DNA from: an uncultured Sulfitobacter sp.
GTDB lineage: Bacteria; Pseudomonadota; Alphaproteobacteria; Rhodobacterales; Rhodobacteraceae
DNA length: 64,000 bases
NCBI RefSeq assembly: GCF_947499945.1
Contig: NZ_CANMQD010000001.1
Coordinates: 1,550,001 to 1,614,000, forward strand
Direction: 5' to 3'
Every line of letters starts with the position of its first letter. Position 1 is the first letter of the stretch. The translations under genes and the position numbers were made by a program. Below the pieces are notes generated by a model. It made no database searches, was not told the origin of the DNA, and saw only the letters and a program-made list of their open reading frames with translations. Of this stretch, positions 8,911-18,887 are shown in pieces.

Positions 8911-9464
8911 GCTTGGATTTTCTCCACGGTCAGGTTGCCGTTGGTATAAACGCAAATGTCAGAGGCGATTTTCATGGCGTCTCGTGCGACAGCTTCGGCA
9001 TCGCGATCACTGTCGATCAACCCACGCGCCGCAGCGAGAGCAAAGTTTCCGCCAGAGCCGATGGCGGCGATATCATGCTCAGGCTCTAGAACATCACCTG
9101 CGCCTGTGATGATCAGCAATTCCTTACCATCCGTCACGATCAACATCGCTTCGAGCTTTTGCAGGTATTTGTCCGTGCGCCAGTCCTTTGCCAAATCAAC
9201 GCTTGCACGCTGTAACTGACCGGGTGTTGCTTCCAGCTTTGCCTCAAGCCGCTCCAACAAGGTAAACGCGTCAGCGGTTGATCCGGCAAATCCTACAACC
9301 ACGTCATAGCCACCGGGTGAAAGGCGGCGGACTTTGCGGGCGGTGCCTTTGATAACGGTCTGACCAAGGCTGACCTGCCCGTCCCCCGCAATCACAACTT
9401 CGCCGCCCTTTTTGACGCCAATGATGGTTGTACCATGCCAACCCGGGAAATCGCTATCTGCCAT
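8907..9464 (-). CDS. hslV: ATP-dependent HslUV protease, peptidase subunit HslV
   Basis: Threonine peptidase related to proteasome beta subunits. The sequence begins [17 protein letters not shown]; in the family, cleavage after the Gly exposes Thr as the nucleophile, so the first 10 or so residues are a propeptide. The 185-residue length is standard for alphaproteobacteria. It precedes and overlaps hslU by 4 bp. Only about 40 bp separate it from the divergent gene at 9507, so their promoters must overlap. Confidence 0.97.
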   Translation of the reverse strand: MADSDFPGWHGTTIIGVKKGGEVVIAGDGQVSLGQTVIKGTARKVRRLSPGGYDVVVGFAGSTADAFTLLERLEAKLEATPGQLQRASVDLAKDWRTDKYLQKLEAMLIVTDGKELLIITGAGDVLEPEHDIAAIGSGGNFALAAARGLIDSDRDAEAVARDAMKIASDICVYTNGNLTVEKIQA

Positions 9465-9506
9465 AAAGCCTCCGTTTGTTGGTGACTATATGGCGTGAGG
9501 AGCGGG

Positions 9507-10463
9507 ATGGAACAAGGGGAGCACTTGTTGCGATCTATACACGGCGCTAGCGTTACGACCATGGACGATGAAACTGTCACATTTTATATGGAACCCGAGT
9601 TGTGCCAAAGTGCGCAAGCGGGCAGGCATAATTTTATCGGTAAGCTGGCCGATACGGTGCGCAGGGGTGGTATGCAGGTCCGTTATGAGCCTTTCGGGAT
9701 GCGCGGTGTGCCAAAAGGCAAAGGCAAGACTATGAGCCACATCAAGACCCCGCCTGATGCGCAGGGTCTCTGCTTTCGACGGGTGTATCATTATCCGTTC
9801 TGGCAGATTGAACAGAGCGCGGAGCGCTGGACGTGGGACGTGGCGCAAAGCGCGTTTGAACCTAATCCAGCTGATGCAAAAGAGGCGGCACGGTTTTACG
9901 GGTTCTGGCAAAATCGCCTGTTCGGGGAGGCCCCCCAAAAGGTGAAGCGCAGCGGTTATATCTATGTCCCCCTCCAAGGGAAGATCCTTGCGCACCGCCC
10001 GTTCCAGATTTGTAGTCCACTTGAAATGGTTGAGCACTGCCTTGCCCAGACAGATATGCAAGTCATCACGACCCTTCATCCGAACGAGCGCTATGAGAAT
10101 GCCGAATTCGCGGCGTTGAAAAATCTGGAACAAACCAATGATCGCCTGACAGTTCAAACAGGTGGGATGGAAGACCTGCTGGTGGGGTGCGATTTTATTG
10201 TGACCCAGAATTCGAGTGTGGCGTTCAATGGGTATTTCTTTGGAAAGCCGTCATTGTTGTTTCGTAAGGCAGATTTCCACCACATCGCCGCACAGGCAGA
10301 CATTGATGATCTTGCGGCTGGTTTTGCAAAAGTTCAACAGATAGCACCCGATTATGCAGCCTACATTCATTGGTTTTGGCAAAAGAACAGCATCAATGCC
10401 GGGCGGCCCGAGGCTGCGGAGATGATTGCAGCACGGCTTAAAAGGTTCGGTTGGCCTGTATAG
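9507..10463 (+). CDS. Capsular polysaccharide synthesis-like protein (KpsC/KpsS-type fold), function unknown
   Basis: About 318 residues. The segment from about 200 onward (TTLHPNERYEN, then VTQNSSVAFNGYFFGKPSL) matches the pattern of capsule-synthesis/Kdo-transferase-like proteins, where NSS and GKP line the nucleotide-sugar pocket. No signal peptide or membrane helix is apparent. GTG at 9495, ATG at 9507 and ATG at 9561 are all possible starts; 9507 has AGGAG four bases upstream. No sugar or lipid gene is adjacent: neighbours are hslVU and trxA, so this is a solitary gene. A role in surface polysaccharide is inference from the fold pattern only. It shares a terminator region with trxA. Confidence 0.75.
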   Translation: MEQGEHLLRSIHGASVTTMDDETVTFYMEPELCQSAQAGRHNFIGKLADTVRRGGMQVRYEPFGMRGVPKGKGKTMSHIKTPPDAQGLCFRRVYHYPFWQIEQSAERWTWDVAQSAFEPNPADAKEAARFYGFWQNRLFGEAPQKVKRSGYIYVPLQGKILAHRPFQICSPLEMVEHCLAQTDMQVITTLHPNERYENAEFAALKNLEQTNDRLTVQTGGMEDLLVGCDFIVTQNSSVAFNGYFFGKPSLLFRKADFHHIAAQADIDDLAAGFAKVQQIAPDYAAYIHWFWQKNSINAGRPEAAEMIAARLKRFGWPV

Positions 10464-10472
10464 CGCATGAAA

Positions 10473-10500
10473 AAAGGCGCCACAAAACAGGGGCGCCTTT
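10473..10500. terminator. Bidirectional rho-independent terminator between orf 9507 and trxA
   Basis: Stem AAAGGCGCC (10473-10481) pairs with GGCGCCTTT (10492-10500) around a 10-base loop. On the minus strand the 3' arm runs into six T residues, making it a good trxA terminator; on the plus strand it follows the 9507 gene by about 10 bp. Confidence 0.8.
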
Positions 10501-10521
10501 CCAAATTCAGATTTAATGAGC

Positions 10522-10842
10522 TTAGATCGCTTCTTCGATCCAGCTTTTCAGCGCCGCTTTGGGGCGTGCGCCAGCCATATTGGAAACAACTTCGCCGTCC
10601 TTGAAGATAAATAGCGCAGGAATACCGCGCACACCCATCTGTGCGGCAGCGTTCGGGTTGCTGTCTACGTCGACTTTGACGATTTTAACTTTGCCGTCCA
10701 TTTCGGCGGACAGCTCTTCGAGCGAAGGGCCGATCTGCTTACAGGGGCCGCACCATTCTGCCCAGAAATCCACTACTACCGGGATATCCGAGTTTTTTAC
10801 TTCGGCGTCAAATGTGTCGTCTGTTACTGCAACGGTGGCCAT
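10522..10842 (-). CDS. trxA: Thioredoxin 1
   Basis: A 106-residue cytosolic disulfide reductase with the canonical active site [13 protein letters not shown] near residue 29 and the cis-Pro loop RGIPALFIF near residue 74. The ATG at 10842 ([11 protein letters not shown]) has GGAGAG upstream and matches the family N-terminus; the ORF track adds four residues. It sits downstream of addA on the same strand after about 30 bp and ends before a clear hairpin terminator, so the addBA transcript may continue into it. Confidence 0.96.
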   Translation of the reverse strand: MATVAVTDDTFDAEVKNSDIPVVVDFWAEWCGPCKQIGPSLEELSAEMDGKVKIVKVDVDSNPNAAAQMGVRGIPALFIFKDGEVVSNMAGARPKAALKSWIEEAI

Positions 10843-10875
10843 AAAGCTCTCCATGGGTTCGGGTTTGAATGATAC

Positions 10876-13800
10876 CTAAGAAGCTGCGGTGGCTGCGTCA
10901 AGGTGACCTGTGCGCTGCACCGCAGCAGTCACGGTATCGTGCGGTAGGGTCATGAGGGTGCTGGTGTGGGTCCACAAAATCGCAGTTTCGATTCGGTGAT
11001 CAGGATAAATTTGCGCTAAAGCATGAGCATAGGCCCCCATTTGACGCAATAAACCTTCGGGACATGCGTCTGCGCTTTCTGGAACAGTGCGGTTGGTTTT
11101 GAAATCAACGGCCAGCACGCGGTTCTTCTCAACAATGAGCCTGTCAATAATCCCGTAGAGGCGGGTTGTCCCAAGGTTTGCAGTGATGGCAACTTCTGCC
11201 AGCGCGCTGGGCGCGAACACATGAGAGAGGTTCGGAGCTGCCAAAATTTCCAGCGTTTCGTCCCGAGCCATTTTCGCAGTAAGGGGGTCACTAATTTGCA
11301 ATAGCTTATCAGCGACAACACCGCGTTGCATCGGATCAAGGGGGGCCAAATGCTCCAACAAGCTGTGCACTAAGGTCCCATAGGATTTTGCCGCTTCCTC
11401 GTCCATTCCCGCTTCGCCTGCCAAGGCTTTTGCACCACCGAGGTCGGAAGGAGAAACAGCCGCATTTGGCACGGGGGGCGGTGGTGGCATTTTGGAAAAA
11501 ACAGGCTCTAATATAAGCTTTTTGTCAATTCTTGGCTGTACGGTCACGGTAGGAAGTGTATCCCATCCGGCTTCCTCATGACGCAATCCATGTGTAGAAC
11601 CCTCTTTGAACGGCACCGCATTTAGATGCCGTAGAGCGTCGTCTGCCATTTGGTACCAGCTGCCTTCTTTGCCTAGGTCACCTGCCGCAGCAATTATCAG
11701 CCACTTCTCAGCACGAGTCATAGCGACGTAGAACAGGCGGAGCCCTTCTTGTGTTTGCGCCTCTTTCAGCACGTCAATCTGCGCCGCAATGCTTTGCGTC
11801 ATTTCGGCCGCATTGGGTTTCCAGATCGGATAGTCGTTGAGTGTAATGATTTCGCTCTTCACGTCGTTCTTTTTCTGACCCGTGTCAGGCAGGATCACAA
11901 TCGGCGCTTCCAACCCCTTTGCGCCATGCACGGTCATCACACGAATCTGGTCAGAGGCACTGTCGATCTGCCGCTTGATCTCCAGATCATCAGCATGCAT
12001 CCATTCAAGGAAACCTGTAAGACTGGGCACTTCTGTCCGCTCATAGGCAAGCGCCTGACCAAGCAGCGCATCAATACCGTCTTCGGCCTCCATCCCCATG
12101 CGTGCGACTAGATTGCGACGCCCTTCATGGCGGGTGAGGATACGTTCGATCAAGTCGTAAGGGCGTAAGAAATCAACTTGCCCCCGAAGATCGCGCAAAA
12201 TGGCCAAGGTTTCGGGATAGACATCCTTCTGACTGCGCAGCCTTTGCCACAAGTCCTGTTTGATTGGCCGGTAGTGGGCCAAGGTGAACAGGTTTTGCTC
12301 GCTCCATCCGAACAAGGGCGAACGGAGTGCGGTCGCAAGCGAAAGAGCATCATCAGGCGTGGCAAGAAAAGACAGCAACGCACCAATATCGCGCACCGCA
12401 AGTTCGGCCCCAACTTTGAGGCGGTCGGCACCTGCAATGGGCAGGCCAGCAACTTTGCACGCGCGAATAATTTCCGAGAACAGCCCTGTTTTGCGGCCCC
12501 GAACGAGAATCAGGAAATCACCCGCCGTAATGCGCCGGCGGACCAGAGTGCGGTCCTTGGCCTCGTCGGGGATGTAATGCTCCCCCTCGATCAGATATTT
12601 GATCTGCTCGGCGATTTGCTCGGCCAGAACGACCGTATGATGCTGTTCGCTTTTTCGGTCTACTGGATCGGTCCAGTGCGGCTCTTCCTCTTTGGTCTTA
12701 TCCGCCTCAACCACAGGCCAGATATCCACCCGACCGGGCAGAGCATCCTTGAACGCGATATGTGCCATCGTCTGTCCCATGCGCGGATCGGGCAGGGTGT
12801 TGAATGTCCGATCCACCGCCCGCAGCACAGCGGGAGAGGAGCGGAAAGAGTAATCGAGGCTCTGGTTCTGGAACTTCAGATTGGCGGCAAGAAGGCTCGC
12901 CTCGAAGGATGCACGTTTGAGATCAAACTCACGCGGATCAGCTCCTTGGAATGAATAGATCGACTGTTTCTTGTCGCCCACTACAAACAGGGTGCGATCC
13001 ATCTGCTCATCCCGCGCTCCTGCACCAGAGGCAAATTCATCCGCCAGCTTTTCAATCACATCCCATTGGCGGGGCGACGTATCCTGCGCCTCATCCACCA
13101 GAATATGATCAATGCCGCCGTCGATCCGGTACAGGACCCATGCTGCAACTTTTGGATCATTGAGCAAGGCACGCGCACGCAGGATAAGGTCATCGAAATC
13201 GAGCCAGCCGCGCCGCTGTTTTTCAGCCTCGTATCGCGTGATGAAATTCTCGGCAAAGCGATGCAGGGCGCGAGTGCGTGACACATTTTTGGCACGCATT
13301 TGGAGGTCATGCGCGTTGAGCGTGCGGTCAGCCAAATCTTCGAATGCGCTAAGCATCGGGCCGAGGGCGGTCTTGGCATCTTTGGTCGGGAAGCTTTTCC
13401 GCAACTCGAATTTCTGAGTGAGCATTTGTGCCTTGAGCTTGTCCAGATCGGCAATGGTCGGGTTGGAAAAATCAATGGCGCGCAAGGCATCGGCCAGCCG
13501 TGTCATCGTCACAGCTTTTTGAGTTGCAAACACATCAATGGCGTCGGGCATCCAGCGCGCGACTGCCCCGTCCATCACGTCCGATGGCAGGGTGTTTATG
13601 TCAAAGCCTGATGGCAGATCAAACAAGGCATTCAGGTCGGAGGGCAGCGTTGCAAACAATTCCCGCTTACCGGTAATCGACTGGGTCAGCGACGCGAAAC
13701 TCTCGCCAGTATAGTGCGCGGCCAAGTTGGCGACTAAATGCGCATCTGGTCCATCGGCAATCTCGTCAAGGATATCGGCACGCAGCAACTCGGCGGCGCG

Positions 13801-14259
13801 GTCCTCGATCTCTTTGAACTGTGGGCTGACTCCCGCCTCCAGCGGAAAACGGCGGAGCAGAGAGGCACAGAACGAATGGATCGTCTGGATTTTCAAACCG
13901 CCAGGGGTCTCGATGGCCTGAGCAAACAGGGTCCGCGCTTCGCGCAATTTTTCGGGTGCGATGTCTTTGAGCACGCCAAGATCACGCAAACCTTTGCGCA
14001 GATCATCATCCTCCATCATCGCCCATTCGCCCAATCGTTTGAACAGGCGGTTTTGCATCTCGGATGCGGCAGCTTTGGTATAGGTGAGGCACAAAATATG
14101 CTGCGGTTTTACTTCATCGAGCAACAGGCGCGCGACGCGGTCGGTCAATACGCGCGTTTTGCCTGAACCCGCATTCGCGCTCAGCCATGTGGAGGTGTCA
14201 GGCCGTGCAGCCGTGATTTGGGCGCGGGTGGCTTCATCCCAATCGGGCAAGGTGCTCAT
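10876..14259 (-). CDS. addA: Double-strand break repair helicase AddA
   Basis: Helicase-nuclease subunit of the alphaproteobacterial AddAB complex, which resects double-strand breaks for RecA loading (the RecBCD counterpart). Motif I is SANAGSGKTRVL near residue 27; motif II is HILVDEAQDTSPRQ; motif VI is YVAMTRAEKW; the C-terminal PD-(D/E)XK nuclease shows VLAVDFKTNR. The ATG at 14259 gives 1127 residues and overlaps the addB stop (ATGA); the longer track start is inside addB. Confidence 0.96.
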   Translation of the reverse strand: MSTLPDWDEATRAQITAARPDTSTWLSANAGSGKTRVLTDRVARLLLDEVKPQHILCLTYTKAAASEMQNRLFKRLGEWAMMEDDDLRKGLRDLGVLKDIAPEKLREARTLFAQAIETPGGLKIQTIHSFCASLLRRFPLEAGVSPQFKEIEDRAAELLRADILDEIADGPDAHLVANLAAHYTGESFASLTQSITGKRELFATLPSDLNALFDLPSGFDINTLPSDVMDGAVARWMPDAIDVFATQKAVTMTRLADALRAIDFSNPTIADLDKLKAQMLTQKFELRKSFPTKDAKTALGPMLSAFEDLADRTLNAHDLQMRAKNVSRTRALHRFAENFITRYEAEKQRRGWLDFDDLILRARALLNDPKVAAWVLYRIDGGIDHILVDEAQDTSPRQWDVIEKLADEFASGAGARDEQMDRTLFVVGDKKQSIYSFQGADPREFDLKRASFEASLLAANLKFQNQSLDYSFRSSPAVLRAVDRTFNTLPDPRMGQTMAHIAFKDALPGRVDIWPVVEADKTKEEEPHWTDPVDRKSEQHHTVVLAEQIAEQIKYLIEGEHYIPDEAKDRTLVRRRITAGDFLILVRGRKTGLFSEIIRACKVAGLPIAGADRLKVGAELAVRDIGALLSFLATPDDALSLATALRSPLFGWSEQNLFTLAHYRPIKQDLWQRLRSQKDVYPETLAILRDLRGQVDFLRPYDLIERILTRHEGRRNLVARMGMEAEDGIDALLGQALAYERTEVPSLTGFLEWMHADDLEIKRQIDSASDQIRVMTVHGAKGLEAPIVILPDTGQKKNDVKSEIITLNDYPIWKPNAAEMTQSIAAQIDVLKEAQTQEGLRLFYVAMTRAEKWLIIAAAGDLGKEGSWYQMADDALRHLNAVPFKEGSTHGLRHEEAGWDTLPTVTVQPRIDKKLILEPVFSKMPPPPPVPNAAVSPSDLGGAKALAGEAGMDEEAAKSYGTLVHSLLEHLAPLDPMQRGVVADKLLQISDPLTAKMARDETLEILAAPNLSHVFAPSALAEVAITANLGTTRLYGIIDRLIVEKNRVLAVDFKTNRTVPESADACPEGLLRQMGAYAHALAQIYPDHRIETAILWTHTSTLMTLPHDTVTAAVQRTGHLDAATAAS

Positions 14260-17207
14260 GTCAGATCCTCTGGTTGTACGGAATCTGACCCGTCCCATTC
14301 ACCGTATCGTGCGAGGTGATCAAACTCACCTTCAAACACGATTTTTTCCAACATCCGACGGGATGTGAATCCTTGGTCAAGATCAAGATAAGCGGCAATC
14401 AGCGTGCGCAAGTTCTCCAGAATTTCACGTGGTGGTTCGTCTTCTAACGGCGCGCTTACCTCCTTTGGTGGATTGCCAAGGCCGATAAACATAGCGCTTG
14501 ATACGGGGGCAGCACCTACTGCTTTGAACGCGCCTTCTTCTACCATTGCCGCCTCGATCAATAGTTGTTTGTCGAAATGCTTTTGCTGTTTGTCGGTTGG
14601 CGGGACGCCGGTTTTATAATCGTAAATCTGGATTTCGCCGCTCGTGTTCCTGTCAATCCGATCCGCAACACCGCGCAAGGTAAAGCCGAGTTCAGGAATA
14701 TCCAGAACGCCGCGGGCGTCCGCCTCGAAGGCGACGGGCGTCGCGGCGGCAAGGCGCATCGTTTCGCGCTCAATAAACCAGTTAGCGATCCGTGCAATCC
14801 GCGCAAGCCATACAGTACGCGCTGCGGGCCAAGGGACCAAATCGGTCAGCACTTCCTCCGCGATCCGAAGCAGATTGTCGCGTGTAAGGGTTGCGGGATC
14901 GGTGGCCGCGTCCTTCACAAAATATTCCATTACGTTGTGCGTTACGTCACCGCGCAGGAGCGCATCAGCAGACTGAACCAAGGGCCGCAAAGCACGCAGC
15001 CGCAAACTGTGACGGGCATAGATCGCGTAGGGATCGCGGATAAGTGTTTTGATCTCCGTCACCGACAGACTTCGCGGCCGCGCGGCAAGGGGAGGTCGTG
15101 GCGATGGGCGTGGCGCAGATGGAACACGGTCTACCGCCTCTAATGCGCGTGCTTGCCCCAGCCAGTGATCCCCTCGTTTAACCATTGCCGCCCATGCGTC
15201 AACGCCGCCTTGCTTTGGCAACCCTCCCATCAGATTGCCCAGACGGTTCACCCAGCGGGAGGGAACCGTTTCTGCATCCTCCGACCTAATCGAACGGGTG
15301 ATCCAGACCTCTGGCGCACACACTGCTTGTTGGTAGTCATGCGCGGCAAGGCCGACACGCCGCTCCGGCAGTAGGAGGCCCGCATCGCTGCGCATTTTCC
15401 GGTTTAGCCATGGATCGGGGGGCGGTGCTTCGGGCCATGTGCCGTCATTCAGCGCACCAAGGATTACCAGATCGGCACCTTGTACACGTGCCTCCAGTGT
15501 TCCCCAAATCATGATGCCGCTGTAGGGCGCATCGCGGTCACGGACTTCACCCGCAGAAAGCAGTGCGCCGACCAGATCAGTGTAATCAGCCGCTGTGAGC
15601 GTGGTGCCAAAGCCTGACTCGCTCTCCAGCTCTTGCATGACGCGTTGGGCTTCAATGCCTGCTTTCTTCTGCCATAACTCATGCGCAGCATTTGCAGTCG
15701 GACCAGCGGCGAGGTCATTGGCAAGCTTTAGATGCGTTTCGACCCAATAGGACAGAGGGCGCATATTATCATCCTGATGCCCCATCGTTGCCGCACCGAC
15801 CCATGCTGCCCACTTGTGCAAACCTTCATCATCTGGTGCCGCCTTTTCACAGATCGCCTGAAACGCCTCGGCCTCAGGATAAGGGAGGCCGCGCCGACGG
15901 ATCGCCAACTCCGACCGCTGGGTATTAAGGTTATGGAGATTGCGGTCCTCGGCGCTGTTCGTCAGCGGATGTTTCATCAATGTCAGCAGCGCTTCGGCAT
16001 CCAGACGCCGTGACAAAAGGGCGGCAACATGGCGCAAGAAACGACCCGGAGGAGAAAGGTGCAAAGGCGTGCCTGCGCTGTCATCCGGCAAGATGTCCCA
16101 ACGCCCTAGCGCGGCAGTAACGCGGCGGCCCAACATGCGGTCCGGTGTGATAAGCGCGGCTGTTTGCCCGTCTTCAGCTGCCTGCCGCAATCTCATGGCG
16201 ATGGCCAAAGCTTCGGCACGCGGCGTCTCGGCCAGTAGGAGAGTCATATCCCGCGTCGCATGTTCAAGGTCATCAAGCTGTGGCCCTTCAATCCGCCACG
16301 CATCGGTAACGGGGGCAGGGCGCAAGGACAGCGAAATCAGTTTGTTTCGTGCAGGGGCAGGCGGCGCAGAGAGCGCATGCCAGTTCTTAACGTCATTGGG
16401 CGTGCTCCCCAACCCCTTCATCAGACTGTAAAACCTGTATTGCGGATGGTCCTCAGAAATCATCGGATCATCAAGCGCTGCCCAAACATTCGATGGCAGA
16501 TCAAAATCGAAGCCAGGCAGAATAAGCGCCCCTTGCGGTAACTTTGCCACCGCCTCCATCAACATCATCGTAGTCCCGCGAGAGCCGGTTGAGCCGGCGA
16601 TGATCACGGGGTGGGTAGGGGGCTGCTCTGCCCAAAGGTATGCAATCGCACTTACCCTTGCGCGTTGGCGTGCCTCTTTGTCTGGCATGGCTTCGGTGAG
16701 GGAAAGATAGCTTTGTACAATCCCGAGAAAAACCTTTGCGCGCTCCCAATGCCCGGATTGATCGGTCACATCCAGTTCTGCGATTGTGTCGGGAGAAACA
16801 CCTTCGCCCTGCATCTCGTCAATCAACGCAGCAAGGCTGTCTGCCAAATCATAAAGTGACGCGCGTGAGGCGAGGTCAGGCGATTTGTCCAGCAATGCTG
16901 AGATCAGCCCAATCAGCTCCAAACGCCGCCGCAGGGCGGGAACGCCCTGCGGGATGATTACACTTGGCACCAGCGTTTCGAGGTCCGTGAGCAAACGGAT
17001 GCGGGGGAGTAAGGATGCTGGACCGTCTTCAAAGATTGAACGGAGGCGGCGTGCCATGCGCTGTGTGTTTACAAGAACGTCTACACGGGCCAACGCTTCG
17101 GGGGGCTGTCCCTTGAACCGCTCAAGCAGGCCGCTTACCAACGCCCGTGGAAAATCAACACCGGCTGGCAGGCCGAAAACGCGGGGGGAGTCCTGGGGCT
17201 CAAACAT
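14256..17207 (-). CDS. addB: Double-strand break repair protein AddB
   Basis: Partner of AddA, 983 residues. It has a degenerate helicase body and a C-terminal PD-(D/E)XK nuclease block with IQIYDYKTGVPP. I see no four-Cys iron-sulfur cluster as in Bacillus AddB, which fits the alphaproteobacterial type. The N-terminus shows RVDVLVNTQRMARRLRSIF. It overlaps the downstream addA by 4 bp, and its start overlaps the murU-like stop by 8 bp, so five genes from tsaE to addA are continuous. Confidence 0.95.
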   Translation of the reverse strand: MFEPQDSPRVFGLPAGVDFPRALVSGLLERFKGQPPEALARVDVLVNTQRMARRLRSIFEDGPASLLPRIRLLTDLETLVPSVIIPQGVPALRRRLELIGLISALLDKSPDLASRASLYDLADSLAALIDEMQGEGVSPDTIAELDVTDQSGHWERAKVFLGIVQSYLSLTEAMPDKEARQRARVSAIAYLWAEQPPTHPVIIAGSTGSRGTTMMLMEAVAKLPQGALILPGFDFDLPSNVWAALDDPMISEDHPQYRFYSLMKGLGSTPNDVKNWHALSAPPAPARNKLISLSLRPAPVTDAWRIEGPQLDDLEHATRDMTLLLAETPRAEALAIAMRLRQAAEDGQTAALITPDRMLGRRVTAALGRWDILPDDSAGTPLHLSPPGRFLRHVAALLSRRLDAEALLTLMKHPLTNSAEDRNLHNLNTQRSELAIRRRGLPYPEAEAFQAICEKAAPDDEGLHKWAAWVGAATMGHQDDNMRPLSYWVETHLKLANDLAAGPTANAAHELWQKKAGIEAQRVMQELESESGFGTTLTAADYTDLVGALLSAGEVRDRDAPYSGIMIWGTLEARVQGADLVILGALNDGTWPEAPPPDPWLNRKMRSDAGLLLPERRVGLAAHDYQQAVCAPEVWITRSIRSEDAETVPSRWVNRLGNLMGGLPKQGGVDAWAAMVKRGDHWLGQARALEAVDRVPSAPRPSPRPPLAARPRSLSVTEIKTLIRDPYAIYARHSLRLRALRPLVQSADALLRGDVTHNVMEYFVKDAATDPATLTRDNLLRIAEEVLTDLVPWPAARTVWLARIARIANWFIERETMRLAAATPVAFEADARGVLDIPELGFTLRGVADRIDRNTSGEIQIYDYKTGVPPTDKQQKHFDKQLLIEAAMVEEGAFKAVGAAPVSSAMFIGLGNPPKEVSAPLEDEPPREILENLRTLIAAYLDLDQGFTSRRMLEKIVFEGEFDHLARYGEWDGSDSVQPEDLT

Positions 17208-17880
17208 CAGTGTTCAATAATCCTTCGGCTGTTTTTATCCCATCGGGATGGCCGACATCGCACCATTTACCTGCGTAGCTCAGGCCGAACATTGTCTTCT
17301 TTTCTAACATCTTATCCCAGACCAGATTGAGTGAAAAAGAGTTCTGGTTAATTTCGGCCAGCAGATCGGTTTTAATGATCTGAACCCCGCCATAGATCAC
17401 TCCTGCACCGCGTGACAGGCGGCCACCAGAGGCGATGGTAAAGTCGCCATTGCCCGAATGCTCAAGCGCACGCTCTGGCGGGACGCCCATTAGCAGCGCG
17501 TCCATCGTTATAGGATCCCACGCATCAAGGAGAAGCCGCAGAGGATTGGGCCCACGCCAGATTGCATCGGTATTCATCGTGATGACAGGACCATCCCCAA
17601 GCAGGGGCAGTGCATTGCGCAGCCCGCCGCCCGTTTCTAAGATATCGGGTGTTTCTAAAATCGTCTGCACACCTAAAGGTTTTAGGTGCGCCAACAAAGA
17701 TTCGGGTCGGTAATGCAGATTTGCTACGATAGTGGGCGGAGTGACTTCTTTTGCCAGACCCAGTGCGTGATCAATCAATGGGCTGCCTGAAACCCGAACC
17801 ATAGGCTTGGGTCGGTCCGCCGTAAGATGCTTCATCCGCGTCCCGAAACCGGCGGCAAATAGCAAAACAGGAAAGCTCAT
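17200..17880 (-). CDS. murU: Nucleotidyltransferase, MurU-like (MurNAc-1-phosphate uridylyltransferase)
   Basis: A sugar-1-phosphate nucleotidyltransferase of 226 residues. The N-terminal signature is LFAAGFGTRMKHLTADRPKPM, which binds the NTP, and NTDAIW is the metal-binding Asp region. General annotation is mannose-1-phosphate guanylyltransferase-like, but the 4 bp overlap with an AmgK-type kinase points to MurU, which makes UDP-MurNAc from MurNAc-1-phosphate in peptidoglycan recycling. The ATG at 17880 (MSFPVLLFAAG) overlaps the kinase stop; the track ORF starts three codons earlier. Confidence 0.85.
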   Translation of the reverse strand: MSFPVLLFAAGFGTRMKHLTADRPKPMVRVSGSPLIDHALGLAKEVTPPTIVANLHYRPESLLAHLKPLGVQTILETPDILETGGGLRNALPLLGDGPVITMNTDAIWRGPNPLRLLLDAWDPITMDALLMGVPPERALEHSGNGDFTIASGGRLSRGAGVIYGGVQIIKTDLLAEINQNSFSLNLVWDKMLEKKTMFGLSYAGKWCDVGHPDGIKTAEGLLNTDV

Positions 17881-18887
17881 ATCGCGCATTTCGATCTAAG
17901 TGTGTCGAGGATATCGGCGGTTGGTGCAGGCAAGCTTGTGGTAATATGCTTACTAATTGGCGCGAGCGTAGGATGTGTAAGATTGCGTTCGACGAACTCC
18001 CAAACGCGCGGGATCAGATCAATGTAACGCGGCTTGCCCAGCTCAATACACAGCTTCGCAAACGCGCCAACGATCCGCAAGTTTCGTTGAACACCGAGAA
18101 TGGCATAAGCGGTGCGAAACGCGTCTTCGTCCTGGGGATTTTGCGCCAGATACCGATCAATCATCGCCGCCTCAATCGCAGGTGGTACATCACGACGGGC
18201 GTCTTGGAGGATCGAGACCAGATCATAGGCCGCATGGCCCGACATAGCATCCTGAAAGTCCAGAAGACCCACACGCGCAGCACCGTCACGATTCGGCAAC
18301 CACAGCAAGTTTTCAGCGTGATAATCACGTTGGATTAAAACCTGTCGTGCAGCTTCGAGGGGAGCCAGAAAGTCAGACATCTTCGTCTCGAATTCGGCTT
18401 GTTCCGGAGTATTGCGCTCCCCTGTAATGCCGAACAGGTACCATTCGTACGCGCGCGCCGCGAAACTGGTCATTGTGGCAGTATCATAGGGCGCAAGCGT
18501 TGGCATTGGAGCGGCATGAAGAACAGTGAGAACGTCTACCGATGCTTGATAAAGTGGGAGCTCAAGCGACGGGTCGCGGGCAATGACCTGTTTGAAAAGA
18601 TCATCCCCTAGATCCTCAATTAGTAGAAAGCCGTTTGCAACATCCCGCTGAAGAATTTCCGGCGCACTTAGTTGAATGGTGCGTAAATGATCGGCGATCG
18701 CAATGAAGGGGCGCACGTCCTCACCCTTATCTACAGGCGCATCCATCAAGATCACCGTATCACCATTAGTTCGGGTCAGGCGCTCATACCTGCGATTGGA
18801 GGCATCACCCGCTACCGTTTGTCGTTTGGCATTAGACCAGCCGGCATTTTGGATAAAGTCGGCGAGAAGGGAGGCGCGATCTGTCAT
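17877..18887 (-). CDS. amgK: Anomeric MurNAc/GlcNAc kinase AmgK-like (APH family)
   Basis: An aminoglycoside-phosphotransferase-fold kinase of 336 residues. The catalytic loop is QRDYHAENLLW near residue 196 and the metal site GLLDFQDAMSG follows. In Pseudomonas and Caulobacter, AmgK phosphorylates MurNAc at C1 and MurU converts it to UDP-MurNAc, bypassing de novo synthesis and blunting fosfomycin. The immediate overlap with a MurU-like gene downstream and tsaE upstream is the arrangement known for this pathway. Substrate assignment is by context; choline/aminoglycoside kinases share the fold. Confidence 0.85.
   Translation of the reverse strand: MTDRASLLADFIQNAGWSNAKRQTVAGDASNRRYERLTRTNGDTVILMDAPVDKGEDVRPFIAIADHLRTIQLSAPEILQRDVANGFLLIEDLGDDLFKQVIARDPSLELPLYQASVDVLTVLHAAPMPTLAPYDTATMTSFAARAYEWYLFGITGERNTPEQAEFETKMSDFLAPLEAARQVLIQRDYHAENLLWLPNRDGAARVGLLDFQDAMSGHAAYDLVSILQDARRDVPPAIEAAMIDRYLAQNPQDEDAFRTAYAILGVQRNLRIVGAFAKLCIELGKPRYIDLIPRVWEFVERNLTHPTLAPISKHITTSLPAPTADILDTLRSKCAI

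Noticed and set aside
12178-12954. 258-aa plus-strand ORF inside addA
   Set aside because: Complement of conserved helicase sequence, no ribosome binding site and no recognisable domain.
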